From Paraburkholderia nodosa DSM 21604 (lineage in GTDB: Bacteria; Pseudomonadota; Gammaproteobacteria; Burkholderiales; Burkholderiaceae): a DNA stretch of 64,000 bases. Positions 19,765-29,234 of the stretch are shown here, one piece after another; within the stretch, counting starts at the first letter, position 1; each line of letters starts with the position of its first letter. Made by a program: the position numbers and the translations under genes. Below the pieces are notes generated by a model. The model was not told the DNA's origin, did no database searches, and saw only the letters and a program-made list of their open reading frames with translations. The DNA lies in NCBI RefSeq assembly GCF_000519185.1, contig NZ_JAFA01000015.1:82166-146165 (forward strand). The letters run 5' to 3'.

Positions 19765-22362
19765 GTGAATACCGCCTACCGCAAGTCCCTCCCGGGCACC
19801 CGGCTCGATTACTTCGACGCGCGCGAAGCCGTCGAGGCCATCCAGCCCGGCGCCTACGACACGCTGCCGTACACCTCGCGCGTGCTCGCCGAAAACCTCG
19901 TGCGCCGCTGCGACCCGGCCACGCTCACCGCATCGCTCACGCAGCTCATCGAACGCAAGCGCGACCTCGACTTTCCGTGGTTCCCGGCGCGCGTGGTCTG
20001 CCACGATATCCTCGGGCAAACGGCGCTCGTCGATCTCGCCGGCCTGCGCGACGCCATTGCCGACCAGGGCGGCGACCCCGCCAAGGTGAATCCGGTCGTG
20101 CCGGTGCAGCTGATCGTCGATCACTCGCTCGCCGTCGAATGCGGCGGCTTCGATCCGGACGCGTTCAACAAGAACCGCGCGATCGAAGACCGACGCAACG
20201 AGGACCGTTTCGACTTCATCAACTGGACGAAGAAGGCGTTCAAGAACGTCGACGTGATCCCTCCGGGCAACGGCATCATGCACCAGATCAATCTGGAGAA
20301 GATGTCGCCCGTGATCCAGGCGCGTGAAGGCGTGGCGTTCCCCGACACCTGCGTCGGCACCGACAGCCACACGCCGCACGTCGATGCGCTCGGTGTGATC
20401 GCCATTGGCGTGGGCGGCCTCGAAGCCGAAAACGTCATGCTCGGCCGCGCCTCGTGGATGCGCCTGCCCGATATCGTCGGCGTGGAGCTGACCGGCAAGC
20501 GCCAGCCCGGCATTACCGCGACCGACATCGTGCTCGCCCTCACCGAGTTCCTGCGCAAGGAAAAGGTCGTGGGCGCGTATCTGGAATTCCGTGGAGCAGG
20601 CGCGTCGAGCCTCACGCTCGGCGACCGCGCCACGATCTCGAACATGGCGCCCGAATATGGCGCCACGGCCGCGATGTTCTTCATCGACGACCAGACGCTC
20701 GAGTATCTGCGCCTCACGGGCCGCGAAGAAGAGCAGGTCAAGCTCGTCGAAACCTACGCGAAGACCGCGGGCCTCTGGGCCGATACGCTCGCTAACGCGC
20801 AATACGAACGCACGCTCACGTTCGATCTTTCGAGCGTGGTGCGCAACATGGCTGGTCCGTCGAATCCGCACAAGCGTCTGCCGACTTCGGCACTCGCCGA
20901 GCGCGGCATTGCGGGCAAGTGGGAAGAAACGCCGGGCCAGATGCCCGACGGCGCGGTCATCATCGCCGCCATCACGAGCTGTACGAACACGAGCAACCCG
21001 CGCAACGTGATCGCCGCCGCCCTGCTCGCGCGCAACGCGAACGCACGCGGCCTCACGCGCAAGCCGTGGGTGAAAAGCTCGCTCGCACCGGGATCGAAGG
21101 CCGTCGAGCTTTACCTCGAAGAAGCCAACCTGCTGCCGGATCTGGAAAAGCTCGGCTTCGGCATCGTCGCGTTTGCCTGCACCACGTGTAACGGCATGTC
21201 GGGCGCGCTCGACCCGAAGATCCAGCAGGAAATCATCGACCGCGACCTCTACGCGACCGCAGTGCTCTCGGGCAACCGCAACTTCGACGGCCGCATTCAC
21301 CCGTATGCGAAGCAGGCGTTCCTCGCCTCGCCGCCGCTCGTCGTCGCGTACGCGATTGCGGGCACGATCCGCTTCGACATCGAACGCGATTCGCTCGGCA
21401 CGGACAAGGACGGCAAGCCCGTGTACCTCAAGGACCTCTGGCCGAGCGACGAAGAGATCGACGCCATCGTCGCGAAGAGCGTGAAGCCCGAGCAGTTCCG
21501 CAAGGTGTACGAGCCGATGTTCGCGGCCACGGCGGCAAGCGGCGAAACGACCGACCCGCTCTACGACTGGCGCGCGCAAAGCACCTACATCCGTCGTCCG
21601 CCGTACTGGGAAGGCGCGCTGGCTGGCGAGCGCACGCTCAAGGGCCTGCGCCCGCTCGCGGTGCTCGGCGACAACATCACGACCGACCACCTCTCGCCTT
21701 CCAACGCGATCCTGCTGGACAGCGCCGCGGGCGAGTACCTCGCGAAAATGGGCCTGCCCGAAGAGGATTTCAACTCGTACGCCACGCACCGCGGCGACCA
21801 CCTCACGGCGCAGCGCGCGACCTTCGCGAACCCCACGCTCATCAACGAGATGGCCGTGGTGGACGGCGCCGTGAAGAAGGGCTCACTTGCGCGTGTCGAG
21901 CCGGAAGGCAAGGTCACGCGCATGTGGGAAGCCATTGAAACCTACATGGAACGCAAGCAGCCGCTCATCATCGTTGCGGGTGCGGACTACGGCCAGGGCA
22001 GCTCGCGCGACTGGGCGGCCAAGGGCGTGCGTCTCGCGGGTGTGGAAGTGATCGTGGCGGAAGGCTTCGAGCGCATTCACCGCACGAACCTGATCGGCAT
22101 GGGCGTGCTGCCGCTGGAGTTCAAGGCGGGCACGAACCGCACGACGCTCGGCATCGACGGCACGGAAACCTACGATGTGATCGGCAAGCGCACGCCGCGC
22201 GCCGACCTCACGCTCGTGATTGAGCGCCGCAACGGCGAGCGCGTGGAAGTGCCGGTCACCTGCCGGCTCGATACGGCCGAAGAAGTGTCGATCTACGAGG
22301 CGGGCGGCGTGCTGCAGCGTTTCGCGCAGGACTTCCTCGAATCGTCGCAGGCAGCGGCATAA
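19765..22362 (+). CDS. acnD: Fe/S-dependent 2-methylcitrate dehydratase
   Basis: An 865-residue aconitase-family protein, matching AcnD (about 867). The iron-sulfur ligands lie in AITSCTNTSNPRN and FACTTCNG, and GTDSHTPHVDALGVIAIGVGGLEAE is the family signature. It dehydrates 2-methylcitrate, giving a methylaconitate isomer that PrpF converts; this AcnD/PrpF pair replaces PrpD. The start appears to be a GTG at 19765, 137 bases after prpC. The position within prpBC-acnD-prpF distinguishes it from AcnA-type aconitases, though some aconitase activity is likely. Confidence 0.95.
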   Translation: MNTAYRKSLPGTRLDYFDAREAVEAIQPGAYDTLPYTSRVLAENLVRRCDPATLTASLTQLIERKRDLDFPWFPARVVCHDILGQTALVDLAGLRDAIADQGGDPAKVNPVVPVQLIVDHSLAVECGGFDPDAFNKNRAIEDRRNEDRFDFINWTKKAFKNVDVIPPGNGIMHQINLEKMSPVIQAREGVAFPDTCVGTDSHTPHVDALGVIAIGVGGLEAENVMLGRASWMRLPDIVGVELTGKRQPGITATDIVLALTEFLRKEKVVGAYLEFRGAGASSLTLGDRATISNMAPEYGATAAMFFIDDQTLEYLRLTGREEEQVKLVETYAKTAGLWADTLANAQYERTLTFDLSSVVRNMAGPSNPHKRLPTSALAERGIAGKWEETPGQMPDGAVIIAAITSCTNTSNPRNVIAAALLARNANARGLTRKPWVKSSLAPGSKAVELYLEEANLLPDLEKLGFGIVAFACTTCNGMSGALDPKIQQEIIDRDLYATAVLSGNRNFDGRIHPYAKQAFLASPPLVVAYAIAGTIRFDIERDSLGTDKDGKPVYLKDLWPSDEEIDAIVAKSVKPEQFRKVYEPMFAATAASGETTDPLYDWRAQSTYIRRPPYWEGALAGERTLKGLRPLAVLGDNITTDHLSPSNAILLDSAAGEYLAKMGLPEEDFNSYATHRGDHLTAQRATFANPTLINEMAVVDGAVKKGSLARVEPEGKVTRMWEAIETYMERKQPLIIVAGADYGQGSSRDWAAKGVRLAGVEVIVAEGFERIHRTNLIGMGVLPLEFKAGTNRTTLGIDGTETYDVIGKRTPRADLTLVIERRNGERVEVPVTCRLDTAEEVSIYEAGGVLQRFAQDFLESSQAAA

Positions 22363-22420
22363 ACGGGAAACGGGCGGCGCAGCGGTCACACGCGCGCCGC
22401 CCTTCGTTTCAGGACAACAC

Positions 22421-23611
22421 ATGGCACACGTACCTCAGATCAAGATCCCCGCCACCTACATCCGCGGCGGCACCAGCAAAGGCGTGTTCTTCCGCCTCCA
22501 GGATCTGCCCGCTTCGGCGCAGCAGCCCGGCGTCGCGCGCGACAAGCTGCTCATGCGCGTGATCGGCAGCCCCGACCCGTACGGCAAGCAGATCGACGGC
22601 ATGGGCGGCGCGACGTCGAGCACGAGCAAGACCGTGATTCTGGCCAAAAGCAGCAAGCCAGACCACGACGTCGACTACCTGTTCGGCCAGGTCGCCATTG
22701 ACAAGGCCTTTGTCGACTGGAGCGGCAACTGCGGCAATCTTTCCGCCGCCGTGGGCCCGTTCGCGATCAGCGGCGGCCTCGTCGACCCGAGCCGCGTGCC
22801 CGACAACGGCGTGGCGATCGTGCGCATCTGGCAGGCCAACATCGGCAAGACCATCATCGCGCACGTGCCGATGACGAATGGCCACGTGCAGGAGACGGGC
22901 GACTTCGAACTGGACGGCGTGACCTTCCCCGCCGCCGAAGTGCAGCTCGAATTCCTCGACCCGGCTGCCGAGGAAGAAGGCGCGGGCGGCGCGATGTTCC
23001 CCACCGGCAATCTCGTTGACGACCTCGAAGTGCCGGGCGTGGGCACGCTCAAGGCCACGATGATCAACGCGGGCATCCCGACGATCTTCGTGAACGCCGA
23101 GGCCATCGGCTACACGGGCACGGAATTGCAGGACGCGATCAACAGCGACGCGCAGGCGCTCGAGAAATTCGAGACGATCCGCGCGCACGGTGCGCTGCGC
23201 ATGGGGCTCATCAAGCACCTCGACGAGATCGCCACGCGCCAGCACACGCCGAAAATCGCTTTCGTGGCGAAGCCCGCTGCCTATACGGCGTCGAGCGGCA
23301 AGCGCGTGGAAGCCGGCAATGTGGACCTGCTGGTGCGCGCCATGTCGATGGGCAAGCTCCATCACGCCATGATGGGCACGGCGGCCGTGGCGATCGGCAC
23401 CGCGGCGGCCATTCCCGGCACGCTCGTGAATCTCGCGGCGGGCGGCGGCGAACGCAGCGCGGTGCGCTTCGGGCATCCGTCGGGCACGCTGCGCGTGGGC
23501 GCCGAGGCCCGCCAGGAAAACGGCGAATGGACAGTCACGAAGGCCATCATGAGCCGCAGCGCGCGCGTGCTGATGGAAGGCTGGGTGCGGGTGCCGGGGG
23601 ACGCGTTTTAA
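22421..23611 (+). CDS. prpF: 2-methylaconitate cis-trans isomerase
   Basis: A 396-residue protein of the PrpF family (DAP-epimerase fold), normal length. Motifs include YIRGGTSKGVFFRLQDLP at residues 12-29, DGMGGATSSTSKTVI, and DWSGNCGNLSAAVGPFAI near residue 100 with the conserved Cys. It isomerises the AcnD product so that aconitase can hydrate it to 2-methylisocitrate. ATG at 22421 is 58 bases after acnD. It is the last gene of the operon and is followed by a strong terminator at 23650-23687. Confidence 0.95.
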   Translation: MAHVPQIKIPATYIRGGTSKGVFFRLQDLPASAQQPGVARDKLLMRVIGSPDPYGKQIDGMGGATSSTSKTVILAKSSKPDHDVDYLFGQVAIDKAFVDWSGNCGNLSAAVGPFAISGGLVDPSRVPDNGVAIVRIWQANIGKTIIAHVPMTNGHVQETGDFELDGVTFPAAEVQLEFLDPAAEEEGAGGAMFPTGNLVDDLEVPGVGTLKATMINAGIPTIFVNAEAIGYTGTELQDAINSDAQALEKFETIRAHGALRMGLIKHLDEIATRQHTPKIAFVAKPAAYTASSGKRVEAGNVDLLVRAMSMGKLHHAMMGTAAVAIGTAAAIPGTLVNLAAGGGERSAVRFGHPSGTLRVGAEARQENGEWTVTKAIMSRSARVLMEGWVRVPGDAF

Positions 23612-23649
23612 GAAGCGGTTTTAAGCAGTGCGCGGTTTGCGGTGATGAA

Positions 23650-23687
23650 AAAACCGCCCTGACGTTGCGATGCGTCAGGGCGGTTTT
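23650..23687. terminator. Bidirectional rho-independent terminator after prpF
   Basis: A perfect 15-base stem (23650-23664 with 23673-23687) and an 8-base loop, flanked by A-run and T-run so that it serves both prpF on the plus strand and the NlpD-like gene ending at 23757 on the minus strand. Confidence 0.92.
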
Positions 23688-23756
23688 GTTGTTCTCGCCG
23701 CGCAGTCTGGACACTGGAAACGCGGCGCCCTTGCGCCGCGATCCGAAACGCCGCGC

Positions 23757-24617
23757 TCAGCCCTGCGGCGACGACGGCAAATACGGCATCGGATCCACCG
23801 GCTTCCCGTCGCGGCGCACCTCGAACAGCACCGCCACGCGGTCATTGTTCTCGCTGCCCATCTCGGCGATCTGCTGGCCCTGATGCACCGTATCGCCGGT
23901 CTTCACGAGCAGACGGCGGTTGTGCGAGTAAGCCGTGAGGAAGTCCTTGTTGTGCTGGACGATGATCAGGCTGCCGTATTCGTTCAGGCCCGTGCCCGCG
24001 TACATGACCTTGCCGTCGGCGGCGGCGATCACGGGGTCGCCGGCCTTGCCCGCGATCTCGATGCCGCGCGTCGTGCCCGGCGCGAACGGCTCGACCACAC
24101 GGCCATGCGCCGGCCACACGAGCGCGACGCTGCTCGCGTGGCGCGCCACTTCGGCGGCAACCTGGCGGTTTCCGGCTGCGTTCGGGTTGGCGTTCGCCGT
24201 CGCGCTGCCAGCTTGCGGCGCGGCCACCTGGACGGTGATCGTCTGCTTCGAAACCAGCTTGATCGACTGGCCTGCGCGCAGATGACCGTTCGGCTTCAGG
24301 TGATTCCAGGCGGCCAGATCCTTGACCGAAACACTGTGCTTTTGCGCGATGCGCTGCAGCGTGTCGCCGCGGCGCACGCGTACGTACGTCGTTTTCGTGA
24401 CGACGCGCGTGACGGGCGCACTCGCCGCCTGTTGTGCACTGTCGTCGGCGCTCGCTGCATCGGAAGCCGGGGGCGCCGCTGCCGCCGTGTCGGGCTGCGG
24501 TTGTTGTTGCGGTTGCTGCTGGTTCATGTTGGCGCAGCCGCCCAGCAGGGCTGCCAATCCCAACGCTGCCCAGAACCCCTTGAGACCGCGCTGACCGATA
24601 CGATCGTCTTCGAACAT
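23757..24617 (-). CDS. NlpD/EnvC-like LysM-LytM lipoprotein
   Basis: A 286-residue envelope protein. Near residues 17-29 there is a signal sequence with lipobox LLGGC, giving an acylated Cys. A Gln/Pro/Ala-rich linker follows. A LysM domain spans about 75-125 (YVRVRRGDTLQRIAQKHSVSVKDLAAWN). The C-terminal M23/LytM domain spans about 170-280 (WPAHGRVVEPFAPGTTRGIEIAGKAGDPV). The usual catalytic His/Asp pattern of active M23 peptidases is altered (GIEIAG in place of the HxGxD-like motif), which suggests an amidase activator like NlpD or EnvC and not a peptidase. It would help cell separation. The gene stands alone, away from the usual surE-pcm-nlpD-rpoS context, so it is a paralogue. Confidence 0.88.
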   Translation of the reverse strand: MFEDDRIGQRGLKGFWAALGLAALLGGCANMNQQQPQQQPQPDTAAAAPPASDAASADDSAQQAASAPVTRVVTKTTYVRVRRGDTLQRIAQKHSVSVKDLAAWNHLKPNGHLRAGQSIKLVSKQTITVQVAAPQAGSATANANPNAAGNRQVAAEVARHASSVALVWPAHGRVVEPFAPGTTRGIEIAGKAGDPVIAAADGKVMYAGTGLNEYGSLIIVQHNKDFLTAYSHNRRLLVKTGDTVHQGQQIAEMGSENNDRVAVLFEVRRDGKPVDPMPYLPSSPQG

Positions 24618-25332
24618 TCCTCTCTCCTGCGGTGCTTGCAGCCTTGCGATGCAGCGAGCGGATGCCCCGGACGGTCTGCTGCGTATGCCGCGCTCCCGCC
24701 CCTCATGGCGCTCCGACTCGCCTGCGCCGACTGCTCCGATCTGCGTCTAAATCGACTGCATCTCGAACCATAAACATTCAATGCACGCGATCGCCGTATT
24801 AACGAACGAGCGTGCCATCTCAAATTCGATCCGGCATTGTAAAGCGCAACTCCACGAAAACAGCCCAGGGAGAACACTTTGAAACAAATGTTAATTAGCC
24901 GAATTCTTGCCCGATAAAGGCATCGACAAAGGGCCAGAAGAAATTGCCCAAACCCGCGTCAGAGCGGCATTTGCCGCGACAGCATGATCGTGCCCCTTCC
25001 CCTGCCTTATCGGCACAGGCCCCGGAAACTTGAACGGCGCACTGGCGGCGCCCACTGAAAGGTATTTGAAATTACGCTAATATCGACGGCGTCAACGTAA
25101 ACCCGCGTGTGGCGGGAACCCTCGCGTATTCTTCAGGTCTTTTCCTGCGTTTGTCGTGCGGCCGCCCCGGTGACCGCTTCACGGTTCCCGGCGCGAGGCG
25201 CCCCGCGAACCCCGCCCGAATTCCTGATTTCCTGATTTTCCAGCCAGGTACTTCCAGCATCTGCCCGCCTGGCCCGTTCAGCATCATCGGCTGCTTCATG
25301 CGCCCCATGCCGGCCCGGCCTGCTGCCCCAAC
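24618..25332. other. Long gene-free stretch
   Basis: About 715 bases between divergent genes. It is AT-richer than its surroundings around 24770-24920 and 25050-25085. The TTTGAAATTACGCTAATATCG region near 25063-25083 looks promoter-like. It includes one tiny frame at 24879-24917. No recognisable protein, RNA family or repeat was found in the rest. Confidence 0.5.
24879..24917 (+). CDS. Possible 12-codon leader ORF
   Basis: A GGGAG sequence is followed six bases later by TTG and then codons for MKQMLISRILAR and a TAA stop. An alternative ATG start is three codons in. The codons are AT-rich compared with every other gene here. It could be a leader peptide or a remnant gene start; no downstream gene with attenuator structure is evident. 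This is weakly supported. Confidence 0.2.
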   Translation: MKQMLISRILAR

Positions 25333-26430
25333 ATGTCAAAGTCATCCAACCGTCTAGTCGAACTCGATTTCTTCCGCGGCCTCGTCCTGCTCATCATCGT
25401 CGTCGATCACATTGGCGGCAGCATCGTCTCGCGCGTCACGCTGCACGCCTACGCGCTGTGCGACGCGGCCGAGGTCTTCGTCTTCCTCGGCGGCTTCGCC
25501 ACGGCCACCGCGTGGGCTACGCTGTGCGCACGCCGCACCGAGGCTGCGGCGCGGCAGCGCTTCATCAAGCGTGCGTTCGAGATCTACCGCGCGTTCGTCG
25601 TGACGGCGCTGTTGATGCTGCTCGTCACCGCAATTCTCGTGGCGTGCAACGTGGATGCGCCCAACCTCGCCACCACTGATCTCGACGATCTCACGCTCGC
25701 GCCTGCCGCCGCGTTGCGCGACATCGTGCTGCTGCGCCGCCAGCCGTATCTGGCCGGCGTGCTGCCGATGTACGCCTGCTTCGCCCTCGCCGCCCCGCTC
25801 GCGTTGCCGCTCGCGCGCACGCGGCCGTGGCTGCTGCTGGCCGTGAGCCTCGCGCTCTGGGGCGTCGCGCCGCACCTGGCGCCGTGGTTGCCGCACGTCG
25901 AAGACGTGCAATGGGACTTCAACCCGTTCGCCTGGCAACTGATGTTCGTGCTCGGCGTGATCGCGCAAGCGCAGCCCGTGTTCCAGCGGGTGAACGCGCA
26001 CCGTTTCGGCACGCTCGTGACCCTCGCCGCACTCGCTGTCGTGGCGGGCGCGGCGATCTATCACCTGCAGCTCGGCAACGTCGCGCTCGACGGCGACTTC
26101 AAGCGCAACCTCGCATGGTTTCGCGTGCTGAACTTCCTTGGCATCGCGTGGCTCACGGCGCATGTCATCCGCCTCGGCTGGGCGAAGCGCGTGGCGCATG
26201 CGCTGCCCTGGGTGGGCCTCGTGGGCCGCAAGGGGATGCTCTCGTTCGTGGCCGGCGCCGTGATTTCGCTCACGGTCGATTCGGTGCTCTACTGGTACAC
26301 CGACGGCTACCTGAACGTGCCGCTCGGCCTCTGCGCAGACGCCGTCGCGATCACCGCGCTGCTGCTCGTCGCGCGTGCGTCCGACCCGCTCAGGCGTCTG
26401 CTGCCTTCGCGCGCCAAAGCTTCCGCCTGA
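25333..26430 (+). CDS. OpgC-family membrane acyltransferase
   Basis: A 365-residue integral membrane protein with about ten predicted hydrophobic helices. The N-terminus RLVELDFFRGLVLLIIVVDHIGGS matches the OpgC/acyltransferase-3-like pattern with a conserved Asp-His in the first helix. OpgC proteins transfer succinyl or other acyl groups to periplasmic glucans, but many Burkholderiaceae paralogues have no proven substrate. No opgG/opgH genes are nearby. The esterase gene starting 126 bases downstream on the same strand may be functionally linked. No clear ribosome binding site precedes the ATG at 25333. Confidence 0.85.
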   Translation: MSKSSNRLVELDFFRGLVLLIIVVDHIGGSIVSRVTLHAYALCDAAEVFVFLGGFATATAWATLCARRTEAAARQRFIKRAFEIYRAFVVTALLMLLVTAILVACNVDAPNLATTDLDDLTLAPAAALRDIVLLRRQPYLAGVLPMYACFALAAPLALPLARTRPWLLLAVSLALWGVAPHLAPWLPHVEDVQWDFNPFAWQLMFVLGVIAQAQPVFQRVNAHRFGTLVTLAALAVVAGAAIYHLQLGNVALDGDFKRNLAWFRVLNFLGIAWLTAHVIRLGWAKRVAHALPWVGLVGRKGMLSFVAGAVISLTVDSVLYWYTDGYLNVPLGLCADAVAITALLLVARASDPLRRLLPSRAKASA

Positions 26431-26556
26431 AACGACGCGGCTCGCAGACCATGCACTGCGCGCCGGCTCGCCGCTCACGGCTTCCGGCGCGTACGAGCGG
26501 CTGCTAGCATGATGACCCCGCGCCGCCGGCGCGCCACCGCCCTCGATGTCCTTGCC

Positions 26557-27411
26557 ATGCGCAGACTCCTTCGCACCGCGCTGCTCCCGCTCGCGCTCTC
26601 TTGCGCGGCGTTCGTCACGCCAGCGGCGCCTGCCGCGGCGAGCACGATCGTGGTCCGCACGTTCCACGCCGAGGCGCTCAACCGCGACTGGCCCTACGTG
26701 GTGTACCTGCCGAACGGCTATCGCGCCGACCAGGGCCGCTACCCGGTGCTCTATCTCCTGCATGGCAACAACGGCGAGCCCATGGACTGGGTCACGCAAG
26801 GCCAGCTCCAGACTACCGCCGACGCGCTGATCGCCCGTCACGAGATCCCGCCCGTGGTGATCGTGATGCCGCAGGGCGGCACCGACTGGTACGTCGACCG
26901 CAAGGAGAGGATGGAGACGGCGTTCTTCCAGGATCTGCTGCCCGAGATCGAGTCGCACTTCGCGGTGGACGACGCGCGCGACGGCCGCGCGATCGGCGGC
27001 GTTTCGATGGGCGGGTTCGGCGCGCTGCGCTACACGCTGGAGCACCCCGACATGTTCTGCGGCGCGCTGCTGCTTTCCCCGGCGGTCTATGCGGGCGACC
27101 CGCCGCCCAGTTCGGCGGCGCGTCACGTGGGCGTATTCGGCGACCATCAGTTCGACGCGCAGGTCTGGCGCACGCTCAACTATCCGGCGCTCTGGAAGCC
27201 GTATTTCGCGCGGCCCTGGCGCGTGCCGTTCTTCATCGCCGCCGGCGACGACGACCTCGTGATCCAGGCCGAGTCGTCGCTGCTCTACACGCGGCTGCGC
27301 GAGGCAGGCAACCCGGCGGCGCTGCGCATCGTGGACGGCGGCCACGTGTGGCCAGTGTGGCGCGAACTGCTGCCCGCTGCGCTCAAGTACACGCTCGCCT
27401 GCTTGCGTTGA
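26557..27411 (+). CDS. Secreted alpha/beta-hydrolase esterase (esterase D/Ag85-like)
   Basis: A 284-residue exported hydrolase. A signal peptide covers about residues 1-29 (MRRLLRTALLPLALSCAAF and on to PAAAS). The fold motifs are YPVLYLLHGNNGEPMDWV, the nucleophile elbow GGVSMGGFGALRY with the catalytic Ser, FFIAAGDDDLVIQ with the probable acid, and DGGHVWPVW with the catalytic His. It probably hydrolyses acyl esters in the periplasm. The start is ATG at 26557 because it gives a proper signal peptide; upstream in-frame starts near 26509 would bury it. It follows the OpgC-like gene by 126 bases, so a shared acylation/deacylation theme is possible. Confidence 0.85.
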   Translation: MRRLLRTALLPLALSCAAFVTPAAPAAASTIVVRTFHAEALNRDWPYVVYLPNGYRADQGRYPVLYLLHGNNGEPMDWVTQGQLQTTADALIARHEIPPVVIVMPQGGTDWYVDRKERMETAFFQDLLPEIESHFAVDDARDGRAIGGVSMGGFGALRYTLEHPDMFCGALLLSPAVYAGDPPPSSAARHVGVFGDHQFDAQVWRTLNYPALWKPYFARPWRVPFFIAAGDDDLVIQAESSLLYTRLREAGNPAALRIVDGGHVWPVWRELLPAALKYTLACLR

Positions 27412-27457
27412 GCGGGGCGCGCGGGGCGCCTCGCCGCGAACTGAGCGTAACTGGGCC

Positions 27458-28525
27458 TCACTCCGCCCAGTTCACCCAAAGCACCATCAGCACGGTCATG
27501 AGCGCCGGGCCGATGAAGATGCCGATCAGCCCGAAGGTCGTCGCCCCGCCCAGAATGCCGAACAGCACGAGCAGAAACGGCAGACGCGTGGAACTGCCGA
27601 TCAGCACGGGCCGCACGAAATGCTCGGCGATGAACACCACCACGAATCCCCATATCGCGAGCGCAGCCGCCGCGATCAACGAACCCTGGATGACGAGCCA
27701 CAGCGCCGCGCCACCGAACACGATGGGCGCGCAAAACGGCAGCATGGCCGCGATGGCGGTGACGGTGCCGAGCAGCGCCGCGTGCGGCACGCCGGTCGCG
27801 ATATAGGCGGCGGCCAGCAGCACGCCCTCGCCCAGCCCCACGACCACGAGCCCCGTGACCGTGGCGCGCACGGCAGCGGCCATGCGCTGCAGGAGCTGCG
27901 CGCCGTCGGCGCCGAAGGCGCGGCGCGCACCGCGCATCACCGTCGCCGAAAGACGCGGGCCCGCCCGGAAGATCACGAACAGCGTGACGAGCATGAAGCC
28001 GAACGTCATCGTGGCGTGGGCGGCGCGCGCCCCAAAGTGGCGGCCGAACGAGGCGATGGTGTCGCCGTGCAGGCTCTTCATCGCCGGGGACACCTTGAGC
28101 GGCTGGGCGAGATTGGCCTGCCACCAGTCGCTCACCTGGCGGCTGCCGACCGGCAGATGCGAGACGAAGTCGGGCACCGGCACGCCGTTCTCCTGGGCGT
28201 CACGCAGCCAGAGGTAAAGCTCGTGGGCCTCGCCGCCGGCCTGAATGGCCGTGACGGCGATCGGCAGGAGCACGAGCAGGCCGATCGCGGCAGTGAGCAG
28301 CGTGGCGATCAGCGTCTTGCGGCCCTTGAACCAGGCGCGGCGCTCGATCGCCTGATAGGCGGGCCACAGGACGATGGCAAAAACGCTCGCCCAAGCCACG
28401 GCGGGCAGGAACTCGCGCACGATCCACAGCGCCAGCAACACGAGCGTGGCGTACAGCACCGCGGAGGCGGCGCGCTGGATTTTCTGCTCGTGTGCGGAGT
28501 TCGGAGCAGGCGGACGATGAATCAT
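27458..28525 (-). CDS. AI-2E family transporter
   Basis: A 355-residue inner-membrane protein with about eight hydrophobic segments and the characteristic long periplasmic-type central region. It begins with AVLYATLVLLALWIVREFLPAVAWASVFAIVLWPAYQ and ends with the family tail LVLFGILGGATTFGLIGIFIGPALMTVLMVLWVNW. Members include the AI-2 exporter TqsA and Na+/H+ antiporters, so the substrate cannot be fixed from sequence. The gene converges on the esterase gene and has an AT-richer leader upstream of 28525. Confidence 0.88.
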   Translation of the reverse strand: MIHRPPAPNSAHEQKIQRAASAVLYATLVLLALWIVREFLPAVAWASVFAIVLWPAYQAIERRAWFKGRKTLIATLLTAAIGLLVLLPIAVTAIQAGGEAHELYLWLRDAQENGVPVPDFVSHLPVGSRQVSDWWQANLAQPLKVSPAMKSLHGDTIASFGRHFGARAAHATMTFGFMLVTLFVIFRAGPRLSATVMRGARRAFGADGAQLLQRMAAAVRATVTGLVVVGLGEGVLLAAAYIATGVPHAALLGTVTAIAAMLPFCAPIVFGGAALWLVIQGSLIAAAALAIWGFVVVFIAEHFVRPVLIGSSTRLPFLLVLFGILGGATTFGLIGIFIGPALMTVLMVLWVNWAE

Positions 28526-28910
28526 GTAACCTCTTGAAAATTCAAAAAACAGCTACCCGGGTTTCGTGGCTGCGCAGGTGCGGTGCAACCAGCCAGCGCG
28601 GTGCAGCAAACCGATCCAGCCGGGCCGGTCTTTCCTCAGATCCAGATCTCCCCCAGCCGTTCCGTCCCCACCCTGGAACGCCCTCCAGGCGCCCGTTTTC
28701 GGGCCACTCGATGTCGCGCCACGTACAACAGTGCGTTGCACAAATTCGAGATGTCGACCCCAAATCCGCCGCAAACCCCCATTCCTTCGTGAATCGCAAC
28801 GTGTCGCAGGGCAATTGTTGCTGATAATGGAATGGTGTTTCAACGGCGACAGAATGGCACTTGTCAGCGCGCAGGACTACATTCGCGGCACCACACTTAC
28901 GGAGCCGACA
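28526..28910. other. Intergenic region between divergent genes
   Basis: About 385 bases between the AI-2E transporter and the DUF3331 gene. It should contain both promoters; a TTGTTGCTGATAATGG patch near 28817-28832 is promoter-like. I see no hairpin or gene. An upstream in-frame ATG at 28830 for the DUF3331 gene is possible but lacks a ribosome binding site. Confidence 0.45.
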
Positions 28911-29210
28911 ATGAAGAAAAAAGCGTGCCTCTCGCTTGACGGAGCCAACGGTGAGCGTATCGAAATACTCGAGCAGACGGATACGGCGCTGGTGATCCGC
29001 TGGGTCGAACCCGGTCGCTGCCATTATGGCGAACAGCGCTGGCGCCGCCGCTCGGCGCATTCTTCGGGCACCTGCGCGGTGTCGCGCCGCAAGATCCGCC
29101 GCGGCGACGCCGTGTTCAAGCCGGCCGAACGACCCGCGCCGCTCAACGCCTCCGTCATGATCGCCGCCGAAGTGTTCGGCGACCTCATCGGCGCGGAACT
29201 GGCGAAGTAA
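28911..29210 (+). CDS. DUF3331 domain protein
   Basis: A 99-residue basic protein with ATG at 28911 preceded by GGAGCC. The block RWVEPGRCHYGEQRWRRR followed by SGTCAVSRRKIRRGDAVFKP is the DUF3331 signature, with two Cys and a His that could bind metal. The end is MIAAEVFGDLIGAELAK. The family is small, common in Burkholderiaceae and uncharacterised. The gene is monocistronic. No signal peptide is seen, so it is probably cytoplasmic. Confidence 0.82.
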   Translation: MKKKACLSLDGANGERIEILEQTDTALVIRWVEPGRCHYGEQRWRRRSAHSSGTCAVSRRKIRRGDAVFKPAERPAPLNASVMIAAEVFGDLIGAELAK

Positions 29211-29234
29211 GCGCAGCGACGTCGTCCGGGCGCC

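Noticed and set aside
19714-21801. 695-codon minus-strand open frame over acnD
   Set aside because: Antisense shadow of a conserved aconitase-family gene; no motif and biased composition.
25354-27345. 663-codon minus-strand open frame
   Set aside because: It runs antisense through both the OpgC-like and esterase genes, which have clear motifs; its own sequence is Arg/His/Glu-rich noise.
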